DNA of 64,000 bases from Methylomonas sp. LL1 (GTDB taxonomy: Bacteria > Pseudomonadota > Gammaproteobacteria > Methylococcales > Methylomonadaceae), in assembly GCF_015711015.1 (NCBI RefSeq), contig NZ_CP064653.1, positions 620,001-684,000 of the forward strand, given 5' to 3'. Below the pieces are notes generated by a model. It made no database searches, had not been told where the DNA came from, and saw only the letters and a list, made by a program, of their open reading frames with translations. Shown here piece after piece: positions 44,433-53,571 of the stretch. Every line of letters starts with the position of its first letter. Position 1 is the stretch's first letter. Made by a program: the position numbers and the translations under genes.

Positions 44433-44942
44433 TCAGGGCAATTGTTTGTCTAATCGATTGACTGGACTCTCGTCTTCAGGGGTATCGACACTGGATCGTT
44501 TCTCCGGTGGACGTTGCTCAACTTGCAAAGGAATCAACGACGAACTGGCTGTCGAAGCCGCCTTGCCGACCATCCAGCGCCGGGGTTCCAGTTCGGTGTA
44601 GACGTAGTTGGACACCATCAAATCGCCGTCGGCATCTTCCCAAGGGGCGATCCAGATGCGCATGACCTGGGAAGGCGTACGAATCGGCGTGGGATCTTCG
44701 ATCTTGGGCACGGGTTGTTGTAACGGCGGTGCGATTGCCGGTGATGAGGTTGACTCCGTACTCTGGTTGTTTTCCGGAGGCCCTTCCGTTATTGCCGTAT
44801 TGGTGACCTGGTAAGCCTGCGTGGTCGACAAGCAACTGGGTTCGTCCGGCATGCCTTGACAGCCGTACTGGGTTGCGCAGCCGGTGACAAACATCCACGT
44901 CAAGCTAGAAAGGACTAATGGGAACGGGCAATAACGGTTCAT
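44433..44942 (-). CDS. traV: TraV outer-membrane lipoprotein
   Basis: A 169-aa lipoprotein. The lipobox VTGC is at residues 19-22, followed by the TraV-type YGCQGMPDEPSCLST with two more cysteines. The C-terminal half carries VMRIWIAPWEDADGDLMVSNYVYTEL, the conserved segment that contacts TraK and TraB in the core complex. Its start overlaps the stop of dsbC (ATGA). A 129-bp gap to traA holds no gene. Confidence 0.92.
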   Translation of the reverse strand: MNRYCPFPLVLSSLTWMFVTGCATQYGCQGMPDEPSCLSTTQAYQVTNTAITEGPPENNQSTESTSSPAIAPPLQQPVPKIEDPTPIRTPSQVMRIWIAPWEDADGDLMVSNYVYTELEPRRWMVGKAASTASSSLIPLQVEQRPPEKRSSVDTPEDESPVNRLDKQLP

Positions 44943-45745
44943 GGCTTTTTCTCCACTTTCGTTGGTTCAGGTGTGGTGGTGCTGGATACGGCCTTTGTTT
45001 TGTCGGCCAACCAATCCGCTAACACCTCGGGTGCGCCACTGTGGGTACGGCCGTCCGGGGCGATCAGAAACGGCACACCTTTCAAATCGAACAACTTGGC
45101 GGTGACCACGGCTTTTTGCAGCGGCTCTTTGTTGCATTGAGCGGGTGGTTCGGTCGGTAGGCCGGCGTAATCCTGTTTCAACAAGCGGTCGCGCACCGCG
45201 TCTTTGGCTTTGGTATCGCTTGTGCCCAACTGACACGCCAGTTGCACGACGAGGTTTTGCGATTCGGGGCCGAGGATGGGGACCATCACCAGTTTGAAGG
45301 TGTACTGGTCCTGCAAGGCTTGCAGGTCTTTCATGACCTTGCCGCAGTACGGGCAGCGCGGATCGATGAACACCAGCACTTGGCCTTTGCCGTGGCCGAC
45401 GGTCACGGCGCCCAGGTCGTCAGCCTTGAGTTTCATCCGCGACAGATCGATACGGTTGGCGATACGATCGATATCCGCCAGTTCCTTGATCGCCTGTTGG
45501 GTCCAGATATCCATTAATTGGCCGCCGTAAAAGGCAAAGCGGCCGTTACTGGAAATAAACACGGTTTGCTCGCCGGACTTGACCATCTTCAGGCCCGAGA
45601 TCGGCAAGTCCTGCATGCCGTCGATCTTGATCGACAACAGGCCGGCGGCAATGTCCGACACCGGCGGTTTGAGTGGGTTGGCGGCGAAGGCCGTTGAAGT
45701 GACTAACAGTGATGCCAGCAGTAAACGGGTTTGGCGTAGAGACAT
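44939..45745 (-). CDS. dsbC: DsbC-like thiol:disulfide interchange protein
   Basis: A 268-aa periplasmic protein with a signal peptide (MSLRQTRLLLASLLVTSTAFA). An N-terminal DsbC-type dimerisation part precedes a thioredoxin fold with the active site CPYCGK near residues 135-140 and the cis-Pro segment GVPFLIAPDG near 223-232. It should isomerise disulfides in the cysteine-rich transfer proteins TraU and TraN. Genes of this type sit at this point in SXT/R391 and IncC transfer operons. It overlaps traV by 4 bp. Confidence 0.92.
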   Translation of the reverse strand: MSLRQTRLLLASLLVTSTAFAANPLKPPVSDIAAGLLSIKIDGMQDLPISGLKMVKSGEQTVFISSNGRFAFYGGQLMDIWTQQAIKELADIDRIANRIDLSRMKLKADDLGAVTVGHGKGQVLVFIDPRCPYCGKVMKDLQALQDQYTFKLVMVPILGPESQNLVVQLACQLGTSDTKAKDAVRDRLLKQDYAGLPTEPPAQCNKEPLQKAVVTAKLFDLKGVPFLIAPDGRTHSGAPEVLADWLADKTKAVSSTTTPEPTKVEKKP

Positions 45746-45771
45746 AAATCGTTTCCGTGTTTTAGTGAAAA

Positions 45772-47151
45772 TCAGCTTGGGGTTTTCAGCTTCAACGACG
45801 TGCCTTTTTGCACGATGAAGTTGACCTGGCGGGTGGCATCGACTTCGATGACTGGGTAAATCTCCTCGGCCATGTCCATGTAAAAGTGCGACAGGCGTTC
45901 CATCGCGTAGCCTGCGCCTTTCAAGGCACCGCCTTCCATCGACTGCGAGGAAAAGGCACTTTGGAACGGTGTGGTTCCCGATAGCGCCCCCAGACCGCCA
46001 GTCATCAGCACCGGGATCTGGTTGCGGCCGAAGGCGTCGGAAAAGCCGCGCAGGAAACCGGCCATCATGGATTGGGCGAGTAGGGCGCCTTGTTTGGAAA
46101 CGACGCGACCGCGCACCCCGTTTTTGCCGTCTTCGCCGGTGGCATAGGCATTCATCGGCACTTCGATTACGCCACCGTCCTGGCGTACACAGGAAAAGGT
46201 CTCGCCGCGAAAGTAGGCGCGCTCGGCACTCAAGTCACCGAAGCCTGCGGCCAGCAGGAAGCACTCACGCACATCGGCGTGGAAACGGTTGGGCAGAATG
46301 GCTTCCTTCTTGATCCGGAACAGTACCGGCATGGGTTCTTTTTTGGCTTTGCGGCCGGTCGGGGCATCGAGACCATTCAGCAATACGCCGGTCAAAATGC
46401 TGCCGGCCGGGATGAAGACGTCGCTGTTGGTGTGATCGCGGTTCGAGAGGCTCCGGTCAGAGCTTGGAGCTGCGTCTTTGTCTTTACCGTTGGACTGCTC
46501 CGCGCCTTCCCGGATGACACGAATCTGCATCGCCGCCGGCGCTTGGCTATTGGCTCGTCCGCCCGAGACGCCGGAATTGCCTAGTGTCGGTCCGGGAACA
46601 GCCGCTTGCTCGAAGACGCGGTTGAGATCGTCCTGGCCGTTGTCGAATGGCGGATTGCTTTGGCGGCGGTTGTAAGGTCTTACCGGCATCATTGGCTCCA
46701 TGGAAGGTTGACTGGCATCACCAATGTTGCCAGCCACTGTCGGTGTGGAGGCTTTGTTCTTCAGCGACTCGACTTCACCGGTGACGGCTTGCAGTTTGGC
46801 TTCATAGGCCTCGCGTTCCGCGCTGGTCCATTGTTTGAAACGGATTTCGTCGGATTGCTGCTCGCGCCTTTGTTGTTCTTCGATGGCAGCCAATCGGCGG
46901 GCTTGTTCGTCGTTCTTCTGCAACAGATCGCGCAACTGCGCGGAAATGCCGTCGATGCCCAACGAGCGTGGATCGCTATCGGTCAAGATGTGTTGGATGG
47001 TGGCCTGTTTGCTCAGCGGTTTGCTGACTTCCGGGGTTACGGTGGCCAGCGCGATGATAACGGCTAACACCACGGTACCGATGCTGCCGACGGCCAGATT
47101 GCGTTTGGCTGCCGGACTCAAGCGTGTCCACCAGGTATCGACGCTGGCCAT
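45772..47151 (-). CDS. traB: TraB conjugal transfer pilus assembly protein (VirB10-like)
   Basis: A 459-aa bridge protein of the core complex. A single inner-membrane helix (LAVGSIGTVVLAVIIALATV) is followed by a coiled coil rich in Gln/Glu/Arg (RDLLQKNDEQARRLAAIEEQ), then a Pro-rich linker, and a C-terminal VirB10-type domain from about residue 245 (FIPAGSILTGVLLNGLDAPTG, RECFLLAAGFGDL, RGRVVSKQG). One base is shared with the stop of traK (TGATG). Confidence 0.94.
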   Translation of the reverse strand: MASVDTWWTRLSPAAKRNLAVGSIGTVVLAVIIALATVTPEVSKPLSKQATIQHILTDSDPRSLGIDGISAQLRDLLQKNDEQARRLAAIEEQQRREQQSDEIRFKQWTSAEREAYEAKLQAVTGEVESLKNKASTPTVAGNIGDASQPSMEPMMPVRPYNRRQSNPPFDNGQDDLNRVFEQAAVPGPTLGNSGVSGGRANSQAPAAMQIRVIREGAEQSNGKDKDAAPSSDRSLSNRDHTNSDVFIPAGSILTGVLLNGLDAPTGRKAKKEPMPVLFRIKKEAILPNRFHADVRECFLLAAGFGDLSAERAYFRGETFSCVRQDGGVIEVPMNAYATGEDGKNGVRGRVVSKQGALLAQSMMAGFLRGFSDAFGRNQIPVLMTGGLGALSGTTPFQSAFSSQSMEGGALKGAGYAMERLSHFYMDMAEEIYPVIEVDATRQVNFIVQKGTSLKLKTPS

Positions 47152-48128
47152 CAGGGTTGGCCTCCGCCCAGTAATGAAGGACGCAAACTGTTTGACGCTT
47201 CAGGCGCTTGTCGGACCACGACATACAACTCGGTGGCTTCCTGGGGTTTCAACACCACGTTGGGCCAGACCGACACAGCGAGCACGTCCTGTTGGGTGGT
47301 CGCGCAACTGCGTTCGTCGAACTCGAGCATGTCGCTGCCGGTATTTTTGGCAAGCCCCACCAAAATCAATCGATCCTGGCCTTCCAGAACTTGACCGGTT
47401 TTAATCTGCACGCGGTTTTGCAGGCAGCGAATTTGTTCTTGGGGCTTGGGTTCGCGTAGCGAATAACCGGCTGGGGTCTTTTGCAAACCCAAATCCCGAA
47501 ACAGCGCTTTCAGTTGGATGATGTAGACTTGTTCCTGTTGCCTCGAGGTTCGACTCGTGGCATCGGCGCGTTGCCATTGATTCAGCAGTTGGTAGCTGTC
47601 CTTATCCAGATCGAGATGGATTTCCCGGGCCGGAATCCGTTTGGGGATCAGGGTCAGCGACAAGGCGATGTCCTGGTTGTCGCCTGGCGTGATGTATAAG
47701 GTCACCGGCGTTTCGTCCGCCGTGGCGACATAAACGATTTTGCCTTTGGTACTGGTAGTCGCTTGACTGGTGGTCGTGACTACCGGATGTTCGAACGGTG
47801 TCACCAGACGATTCAAGTGGCCGACGGCAATCGGCATCAGTTCGTTGATGCCGGGTTTGACGGCAATGTGCTGCGGTCCGATGGACGTGACTGACGCTGA
47901 GTTTGAGGCTGTCGCTTGCTGTTTGGCCGCTTTCAAGATGCTGGCATCGACCGGCGGTAACTCAATACCAAAATCGGGCTGCGATGGGAAAACCGGCTGT
48001 GATGGCGATGCGGGTGACTCTTCGGCCACGGTGGTGACCGGTGGTAACACCGTCACCGGTAAATCATCGCCGGCCCAACTGCCCTGGGTAAAGGTCGCAA
48101 GTAGCCAAGGAAAAAAGAGTCGTTTCAT
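47151..48128 (-). CDS. traK: TraK secretin-like transfer protein
   Basis: A 325-aa periplasmic/outer-membrane core protein (VirB9 functional analogue). A signal peptide is at the start (MKRLFFPWLLATFTQGSWA). A Pro/Thr-rich region precedes the conserved TraK part from about residue 90 (ISVG-type PIAVGHLNRLVTPF, ADETPVTLYITPGDNQDIALSLTLIPKRIPAREI). It overlaps traE by 3 bp (ATGA) and traB by one base. Confidence 0.92.
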   Translation of the reverse strand: MKRLFFPWLLATFTQGSWAGDDLPVTVLPPVTTVAEESPASPSQPVFPSQPDFGIELPPVDASILKAAKQQATASNSASVTSIGPQHIAVKPGINELMPIAVGHLNRLVTPFEHPVVTTTSQATTSTKGKIVYVATADETPVTLYITPGDNQDIALSLTLIPKRIPAREIHLDLDKDSYQLLNQWQRADATSRTSRQQEQVYIIQLKALFRDLGLQKTPAGYSLREPKPQEQIRCLQNRVQIKTGQVLEGQDRLILVGLAKNTGSDMLEFDERSCATTQQDVLAVSVWPNVVLKPQEATELYVVVRQAPEASNSLRPSLLGGGQP

Positions 48129-48736
48129 GGTTGAGCCTCATGCGGTTGGCCTTGAGTGGCTTTCAATCGTGCCAGGGTTCTGGGGGAATCGGGATAAACG
48201 TCGATGTATTCCAGTCGGGGCCGATAGTTTTTGATGGCGATGATGAATTCGTAGGTACGCGGCTTCACGTCCGGTTTGGAACTGGGACCTTGGCTTTTGA
48301 GTTCACCGCTGACAAAAACCTTATTGGTCTCTGCTTCGTAATCGACATGACGCGGGGTAAAACTGATCGCGACCCGGTCCATTTTGATGGCCTTGATTTG
48401 ATCGCTCATGGCATCCAGGACACTGCGATAAATATCCGGCGCCAATAACGGCTCGACGGCGGTTTTAAGAAAGTCGGCATTGGCCGGGGTGGTGTTGCCG
48501 AGGAGCTCGGCCAGGAATAAGCCCCAGGACTCTTTGAACTCGCTGGATGCCTGGCTGCGGGTGACTTCGACTTCCTGGGTGAGGGTAGGGGGCACCAGGA
48601 TGATGCTGCGCTCGGTGCGCCAAGCGGCCAGCGAAGTAATCACGCACACGACGAGTAAGCCAATGATGATGACGCGACTAAACCGATTCTCGGCCTCGTG
48701 CCCGTCCCAGGTCTGCAGAAACTCCGACCATCTCAT
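48125..48736 (-). CDS. traE: TraE transfer protein
   Basis: A 203-aa TraE (VirB8-like) protein with an N-terminal membrane helix (RVIIIGLLVVCVITSLAAW) and a periplasmic domain with ITRSQ-type segments (EVTRSQASSEFKESWGLFLAELLGN, APDIYRSVLDAM, VSGELKSQG, YEFIIAIKNYRPRLEYIDVY). The open frame extends to 48802, but the ATG at 48736 overlaps the stop of traL (ATGA) and gives the usual TraE N-terminus. Confidence 0.93.
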   Translation of the reverse strand: MRWSEFLQTWDGHEAENRFSRVIIIGLLVVCVITSLAAWRTERSIILVPPTLTQEVEVTRSQASSEFKESWGLFLAELLGNTTPANADFLKTAVEPLLAPDIYRSVLDAMSDQIKAIKMDRVAISFTPRHVDYEAETNKVFVSGELKSQGPSSKPDVKPRTYEFIIAIKNYRPRLEYIDVYPDSPRTLARLKATQGQPHEAQP

Positions 48737-49014
48737 GGCAGGAACCGACGGATGTAGGGATTGGGGATGGTCTGCGCGCGACTGGGCAAAAGACCCAGCC
48801 AATACAACGCATGCAAGGTGTAGCCGTCAGGCCGGTTATCGCGGAAACGCCGGTAGAACTTGACCGCGATTAAACCAAGCGCCAAACCGGGAATGAACTG
48901 ATCGATCAACATGCCGGTTAGCATGCTGACCATGAAGGGCACGATCTCGTCGGCACTCCACAACAGAATGTGGATCGGATCGTCGATCGATTGGGGGATG
49001 GCAACGGGTTCCAT
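48733..49014 (-). CDS. traL: TraL transfer protein
   Basis: A 93-aa inner-membrane protein. It starts with the typical IPQSIDDPIHILLWSADEIVPF and contains two hydrophobic stretches (VSMLTGMLIDQFIPGLALGLIAV), then the family ending LYWLGLLPSRAQTIPNPYIRRFLP. GGAGG lies 6 nt before its ATG. It is the first gene of the transfer operon; the palindrome at 49067-49104 lies about 53 bp upstream. Confidence 0.95.
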   Translation of the reverse strand: MEPVAIPQSIDDPIHILLWSADEIVPFMVSMLTGMLIDQFIPGLALGLIAVKFYRRFRDNRPDGYTLHALYWLGLLPSRAQTIPNPYIRRFLP

Positions 49015-49066
49015 AATGACCTCCGGTTGGGATGGTCATTATTGTGAAGAGGATTTTCGGCAGGTC

Positions 49067-49104
49067 GTTTGCGAAAACTCGCTATTTATCGCGCTTTCGC
49101 GAGT
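49067..49104. promoter_or_regulatory. Imperfect palindrome upstream of traL (site 2)
   Basis: GTTTGCGAAAACTCGC and TCGCGCTTTCGCGAGT, separated by TATTTA, have the same length and arrangement as the perfect palindrome at 3479-3516; 30 of the 38 positions agree. The site ends about 53 bp before traL, a suitable distance for an activator binding upstream of the transfer promoter. SXT and IncC elements switch the corresponding operons with FlhDC-like activators; whether this motif serves such a protein is inference. Confidence 0.6.
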
Positions 49105-49206
49105 TGGGCTGTAAAAGATTGAAATTAATCTTCGCTTTGAGCTATCCGCAGCGACCCTAAGATAGTTCCTGCCAATGCGATGCTGAAATCATTGGATAGC
49201 TGGAGG

Positions 49207-49515
49207 CTAGTCCTTAATCAAGGGGAATCGGTCTCTGGAAAGGGACACGCGTTCACGTAAATCCAGTCCTGGTTTGAAGTGAGTGGCGTGCCGTATGGGC
49301 AAACTCACTTGTTCGCCTGTCTTGGGGTTGCGTCCCATCCGGGCGGCTCGTTGAATCACCGAGAACCTACCGAAACCACGAATTTCAATACGCTGGCCAT
49401 GTGCCAAATGATGGGTCATCACATCGATGGTGATGTTGATCGCCATTTCGACGTCGCGTTGCTGTAAATGGGGCAATTTAAGGCTGATGCGTTCGATGAG
49501 CTGGGATTTAGTCAT
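49207..49515 (-). CDS. IHF/HU-family DNA-bending protein
   Basis: A 102-aa protein close to the beta subunit of integration host factor. It begins MTKSQLIERISLKLPHLQQRDVEMAINITI, has RIEIRGFGRFSVIQRAARMGRNPKTGE as the DNA-intercalating arm, and ends with a short extension after the family PGLDLRERV. It could bend DNA at att or oriT sites or at the traL promoter just downstream. It lies between an unknown gene and traL on the same strand. Confidence 0.88.
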   Translation of the reverse strand: MTKSQLIERISLKLPHLQQRDVEMAINITIDVMTHHLAHGQRIEIRGFGRFSVIQRAARMGRNPKTGEQVSLPIRHATHFKPGLDLRERVSLSRDRFPLIKD

Positions 49516-49572
49516 TATCGGGTATGCATGAAAGGAATCATTTGTGGCAGTGGGGCGGGTAGGCGCTAGCCA

Positions 49573-50106
49573 TCACAGCGTCGGTAGTGTCTTTCCGCCT
49601 TGTTCGATGATCATGGCTTGTTTGAGTAAGTCGCTTGCGGTGGGATATTTATCATAAAGGCTGCCAATGCCACGATAGTAAGCCATCGTATCAAACGGCT
49701 CTGAGGCTTGTTTGCGGATCAACTCAGCCAATCTTGACCTGAAATCCGGTGAGACGGTCACCATGCGCAAACCTTTGACAATTTTGGTATTCGGATCCAC
49801 CAAGACCAGATTAAAGAGCAAGTAAGCATCACCCTCATCGATGGTCTCATCGCCGGCAAGATGAATGGTAAACGCCAAGTCCGACCAATCCAGAAAGCCC
49901 TCGATTTTAAACAAAAAGAACAGATGGTTTTGTTCGGCAAATAACGCGAACGAGGCGGCGCCATTGAGAAAGGCTTGGATTTCGCCCGGCGAAACTGAAA
50001 AATTAAAAGTCAATAATGGCGCGCCATTAGCCAGAATGATGCTCATGCCTTCTTCCGGCATGTCATGATCGAAGCGCTCGCCCACGCATAATTTTATAAA
50101 GTCCAT
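49573..50106 (-). CDS. Unknown ICE-backbone protein
   Basis: A 177-aa soluble protein that I do not recognise. It contains MDFIKLCVGERFDHDMPEEG, FNFSVSPGEIQAFLNGAASFALF and DWSDLAFTIHLAGDETIDEG. No signal peptide, membrane helix or catalytic motif is evident. Codon character and position upstream of the IHF-like gene on the same strand support a real gene of the element. Confidence 0.55.
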   Translation of the reverse strand: MDFIKLCVGERFDHDMPEEGMSIILANGAPLLTFNFSVSPGEIQAFLNGAASFALFAEQNHLFFLFKIEGFLDWSDLAFTIHLAGDETIDEGDAYLLFNLVLVDPNTKIVKGLRMVTVSPDFRSRLAELIRKQASEPFDTMAYYRGIGSLYDKYPTASDLLKQAMIIEQGGKTLPTL

Positions 50107-50316
50107 AGATGCTGTTTGGATTAATCGTCCTGGTAGATGTTCTGTCCGCCAACCCAGTATAACGGACTGGATACCGTTCGAACTCGTCTTCTATCCTGGG
50201 TGACACCGTGAAGCGAAAAAACGAGGCGGCTTTGTATGTTACCCGATGCATGGCACTATTTTGGCGACATAAAAGCCGGTAATATCGCGGTAAAACCGTT
50301 AACGGGGACGTCGGCA

Positions 50317-50865
50317 ATGGACTACACAGCAATTCTTGAAGCGCTCAATAAAGCATCACTGTTTGATTTACATCGATTACAGTCTGCCATTTATCAGGAA
50401 CTCATCAATCCGGTTCGGGTAGAGCAGATAAAAGCCCAATTGAAAGTCGGCCAATCGATTAGCTATTTCGACCCGCAAGCCAACGGCTTGATCGATGCGG
50501 TGATCTTGAAGATTCAAAAGACCCGTTGCTTGGTGAGAAACGTCAAAGACCAGAAAAACTGGAATATCCCATTTTATTACCTCAATCTGGATGACGTTGA
50601 TACGGCGATTCAACCCAAACCGCATACCACCGGGATTCCCAAAAGTGCATTGCAAGTCGGTACGCAGGTGGGATTCAAGGGCCGGGACAACCATGAATTG
50701 TTCGGCGAAGTCATTAGGCTGAACCCCAAAACGGCCACTGTCAAGATCAGTGAGCAGCATACTTGGCTGGTGCCTTATTCACGTTTGTTTCCTGTCATCG
50801 ATGGCACGTCCTATGACGCGAACCCCACGCAAGCGTCGCTGTTTATCGAACATGACAAGAGTTAG
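50317..50865 (+). CDS. Unknown protein upstream of recD2
   Basis: A 182-aa protein, divergent from the preceding gene and ending 6 bp before recD2. It begins MDYTAILEALNKASLFDLHRL and has two repeated beta-type segments of similar layout: VGQSISYFDPQANGLIDAVILK ... TRCLVRNV and VGTQVGFKGRDNHELFGEVI ... TATVKI, each followed by W-x-(I/V)PY/FYYL. This looks like two tandem small barrel units. Function unknown; with recD2 it probably forms an operon of DNA metabolism. Confidence 0.6.
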   Translation: MDYTAILEALNKASLFDLHRLQSAIYQELINPVRVEQIKAQLKVGQSISYFDPQANGLIDAVILKIQKTRCLVRNVKDQKNWNIPFYYLNLDDVDTAIQPKPHTTGIPKSALQVGTQVGFKGRDNHELFGEVIRLNPKTATVKISEQHTWLVPYSRLFPVIDGTSYDANPTQASLFIEHDKS

Positions 50866-50871
50866 TAACCC

Positions 50872-53067
50872 ATGATGTCACAGGCTGCGCCAGCGCATGC
50901 GGACAATCCCGTCGAAAAACTGCACGGTTCCATCGAACGCGTGACGTTTCATAGCGAGGCCTCGGGATTTTGCGTGTTGCGGGTCAAAGTCAAAGGCTAT
51001 CGGGAACTGATTACCGTGATCGGTTCGGCTGCTAGTGTCACAGCGGGTGAATACATCGAATGCCTGGGTTGTTGGGTGAACGATCGCCAACATGGCCAGC
51101 AATTCAAGACCATTTCCTTGAAAATCGTGCCGCCGACCACGTTGGACGGTATCGAAAAATACCTGGGTTCCGGCATGGTCAAAGGTATCGGTCCCCATTT
51201 CGCCAAAAAACTGGTCAAAGCCTTCGGTGAGCAGGTGTTCGATGTGATCGAGCAGACACCAGAACGCCTGCTGGAATTGCCGGGTATCGGTAAGAAACGC
51301 CAGGAGCGGGTGACCAGCGCCTGGGCGGAACAGAAAGTGATTCGGGAAATCATGGTCTTTCTGCAATCGCATGGTGTCGGCACCTCGCGTTCGATGCGCA
51401 TTTACAAAACCTACGGCGACCAATCCATCGAGAAAGTGCGCGAAAATCCCTATCGTCTGGCACTGGATATCCACGGTGTCGGTTTTAAAACCGCCGATAC
51501 TTTGGCACAGAAGCTGGGTATCGGCCCGCAATCTCTATTGCGTGCCCAAGCGGGTGTCCGACATGTATTGCAAGAATGGTCCGGCGAAGGCCACTGTGCC
51601 GCGATTCGCAGCAAGCTGTGCGAAATGGCGGCGAAATTATTGGAAATTCCATTATCGATTATCGACCAAGCCATCGCCGCTGAATTGACCGAAGGCAATT
51701 TGATTCCCGAAATCGACGGTAGTGACGAATTCATTTTTCTGACGCCCTTGCACCGTGCTGAAATCGGTTGTGCCGCCCACCTGAATCGATTGAATCAAGG
51801 CGATGCACCGTGGGGTGTGATTGATGCGGATAAAGCCATACCCTGGGTGGAAGAGCAAACCGGCATGACCTTATCGCAGTCGCAAGCGGCTGCCGTACGA
51901 TTGGTACTCCAGCATAAAGTCTCGGTGATCACTGGCGGCCCCGGTGTCGGTAAAACCACCCTGGTCAACAGTCTGCTCAAGATTCTCAAAGCCAAACGAG
52001 TTCGAATCGGTTTGTGCGCGCCGACGGGGCGAGCGGCAAAACGCTTAGCGGAATCGACCGGCATGGAAGCGAAAACGGTGCATCGCTTACTGGAGTTCGA
52101 TCCAACGCAGTTCGCGTTCAAGCATAACGACGAAAACCCGCTAGACCTCGATTGCCTGGTGATCGATGAGTCGTCGATGATGGACGTGGTGTTGATGAAT
52201 CAGCTGTTAAAAGCCATACCGACGGAAGCTGCGGTCTTGATCGTCGGAGATGTCGATCAATTACCCTCGGTCGGTCCAGGATCGGTGTTGGCCGACATTA
52301 TCGATTCCGGTCAAATTGCCACCGTGCGTCTGACCGAGATCTTCCGTCAGGCCAGTACCTCCAAAATCATTACCAATGCGCACCGGATTAACCAAGGGCA
52401 AATGCCTTTGGTGGATAAGACTGAAGGCATCAGCGATTTTTATTGCCTCTACGCCGAAACACCTGAGGAGATTTTCGCTAAATTGATGCAGGTCGTGCTT
52501 GAGCGGATTCCGCAGCGATTCCACTTTCATCCGGTCAATGACGTGCAAATTTTGACGCCCATGAATCGGGGTGGCCTGGGCGCACGGTCGTTGAACATCG
52601 AATTGCAAGCACGGCTCAATGGGCACAGCGAACCGAAGATTACCCGTTTTGGTAATACCTATGCGCCTGGCGACAAGGTCATTCAGCGGATCAACAACTA
52701 CGACAAGGAAGTCTTCAACGGCGACATTGGCGTCATCAAATCCATTGATCTTGAGGAAAGCCAGGTCAAGATCTTGTTCGACGATCGTGAAATCGACTAC
52801 GAATTCAGCGATCTGGACGAAATTACGCTGGCTTATGCCACCAGCGTGCACAAATCGCAAGGCTCGGAATATCCGGTGGTGGTGATTCCGATGGCCATGC
52901 AGCACTTTATGCTGCTGGAACGCAATCTGCTATATACCGGCGTCACGCGTGGCAAAAAACTGGTCATCGTGATTGCTCAGCCCAAAGCGTTGGCAATGGC
53001 TGTGAAAAATCAGCAATCGCAGCGAAGGATCACTCACTTAGCGGCTAGGCTTAACGAAAATACGTGA
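50872..53067 (+). CDS. recD2: RecD2-type SF1B helicase
   Basis: A 731-aa 5'-3' DNA helicase of the RecD2 family. An N-terminal OB-like part (about 12-90) and tandem helix-hairpin-helix motifs ([51 protein letters not shown]) precede the motor. Motor motifs are Walker [16 protein letters not shown] near 355-369, [48 protein letters not shown], a late SH3-like region [19 protein letters not shown], and [18 protein letters not shown]. Stand-alone RecD2 enzymes work in replication-fork and recombination repair; here it may help process transferred DNA. Confidence 0.94.
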   Translation: MMSQAAPAHADNPVEKLHGSIERVTFHSEASGFCVLRVKVKGYRELITVIGSAASVTAGEYIECLGCWVNDRQHGQQFKTISLKIVPPTTLDGIEKYLGSGMVKGIGPHFAKKLVKAFGEQVFDVIEQTPERLLELPGIGKKRQERVTSAWAEQKVIREIMVFLQSHGVGTSRSMRIYKTYGDQSIEKVRENPYRLALDIHGVGFKTADTLAQKLGIGPQSLLRAQAGVRHVLQEWSGEGHCAAIRSKLCEMAAKLLEIPLSIIDQAIAAELTEGNLIPEIDGSDEFIFLTPLHRAEIGCAAHLNRLNQGDAPWGVIDADKAIPWVEEQTGMTLSQSQAAAVRLVLQHKVSVITGGPGVGKTTLVNSLLKILKAKRVRIGLCAPTGRAAKRLAESTGMEAKTVHRLLEFDPTQFAFKHNDENPLDLDCLVIDESSMMDVVLMNQLLKAIPTEAAVLIVGDVDQLPSVGPGSVLADIIDSGQIATVRLTEIFRQASTSKIITNAHRINQGQMPLVDKTEGISDFYCLYAETPEEIFAKLMQVVLERIPQRFHFHPVNDVQILTPMNRGGLGARSLNIELQARLNGHSEPKITRFGNTYAPGDKVIQRINNYDKEVFNGDIGVIKSIDLEESQVKILFDDREIDYEFSDLDEITLAYATSVHKSQGSEYPVVVIPMAMQHFMLLERNLLYTGVTRGKKLVIVIAQPKALAMAVKNQQSQRRITHLAARLNENT

Positions 53068-53571
53068 CTATTGTTGCTCTGCACTCGTTGAGATCGGGTC
53101 GGGCTGCATTCAGTGACGACTGGCCTCTTTCAGGAGTCGGATTTCAACGACAGCTTGCGGGCGATGAATTCGAAGATATGACGGTCGCGTCACGACCCAA
53201 AACGGCCTGTCGCGCTTCTCCAAACCGGCCAGTCAGTCAAACCCAGATTCTGCAAACTGGAGGGCTACAAAGCAGCCGTTGGTGACCTCACACAATCGGC
53301 CACTTTCCTGCCACTGAATACCCCAAAAATTATGGAAATTGAATGCCTGTTATCTGCACAAAACCTGACACCGACTTTGTACCCTTAATAAAGAATTGTG
53401 TTTTATGCAATACACAAATTAATTCAATAAATTATAAGTTTTTAAGCTGGGGATGATTTTGGTAAGGAACGAGAAGTTTGAGAATAGTTATCCTAATTAA
53501 GGTTGTAAGCCCTAACCCCTTTAAACGCCATAATCGGACTTTCGATTTAGTTTTGTCTAACTTGTCATTTT
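53068..53571. other. Intergenic region without a gene
   Basis: About 500 bp between recD2 and the convergent LysR gene. The first 230 bp are GC-richer and the remainder is AT-rich. I see no ORF with support, no clear intrinsic terminator and no repeat. Confidence 0.5.
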
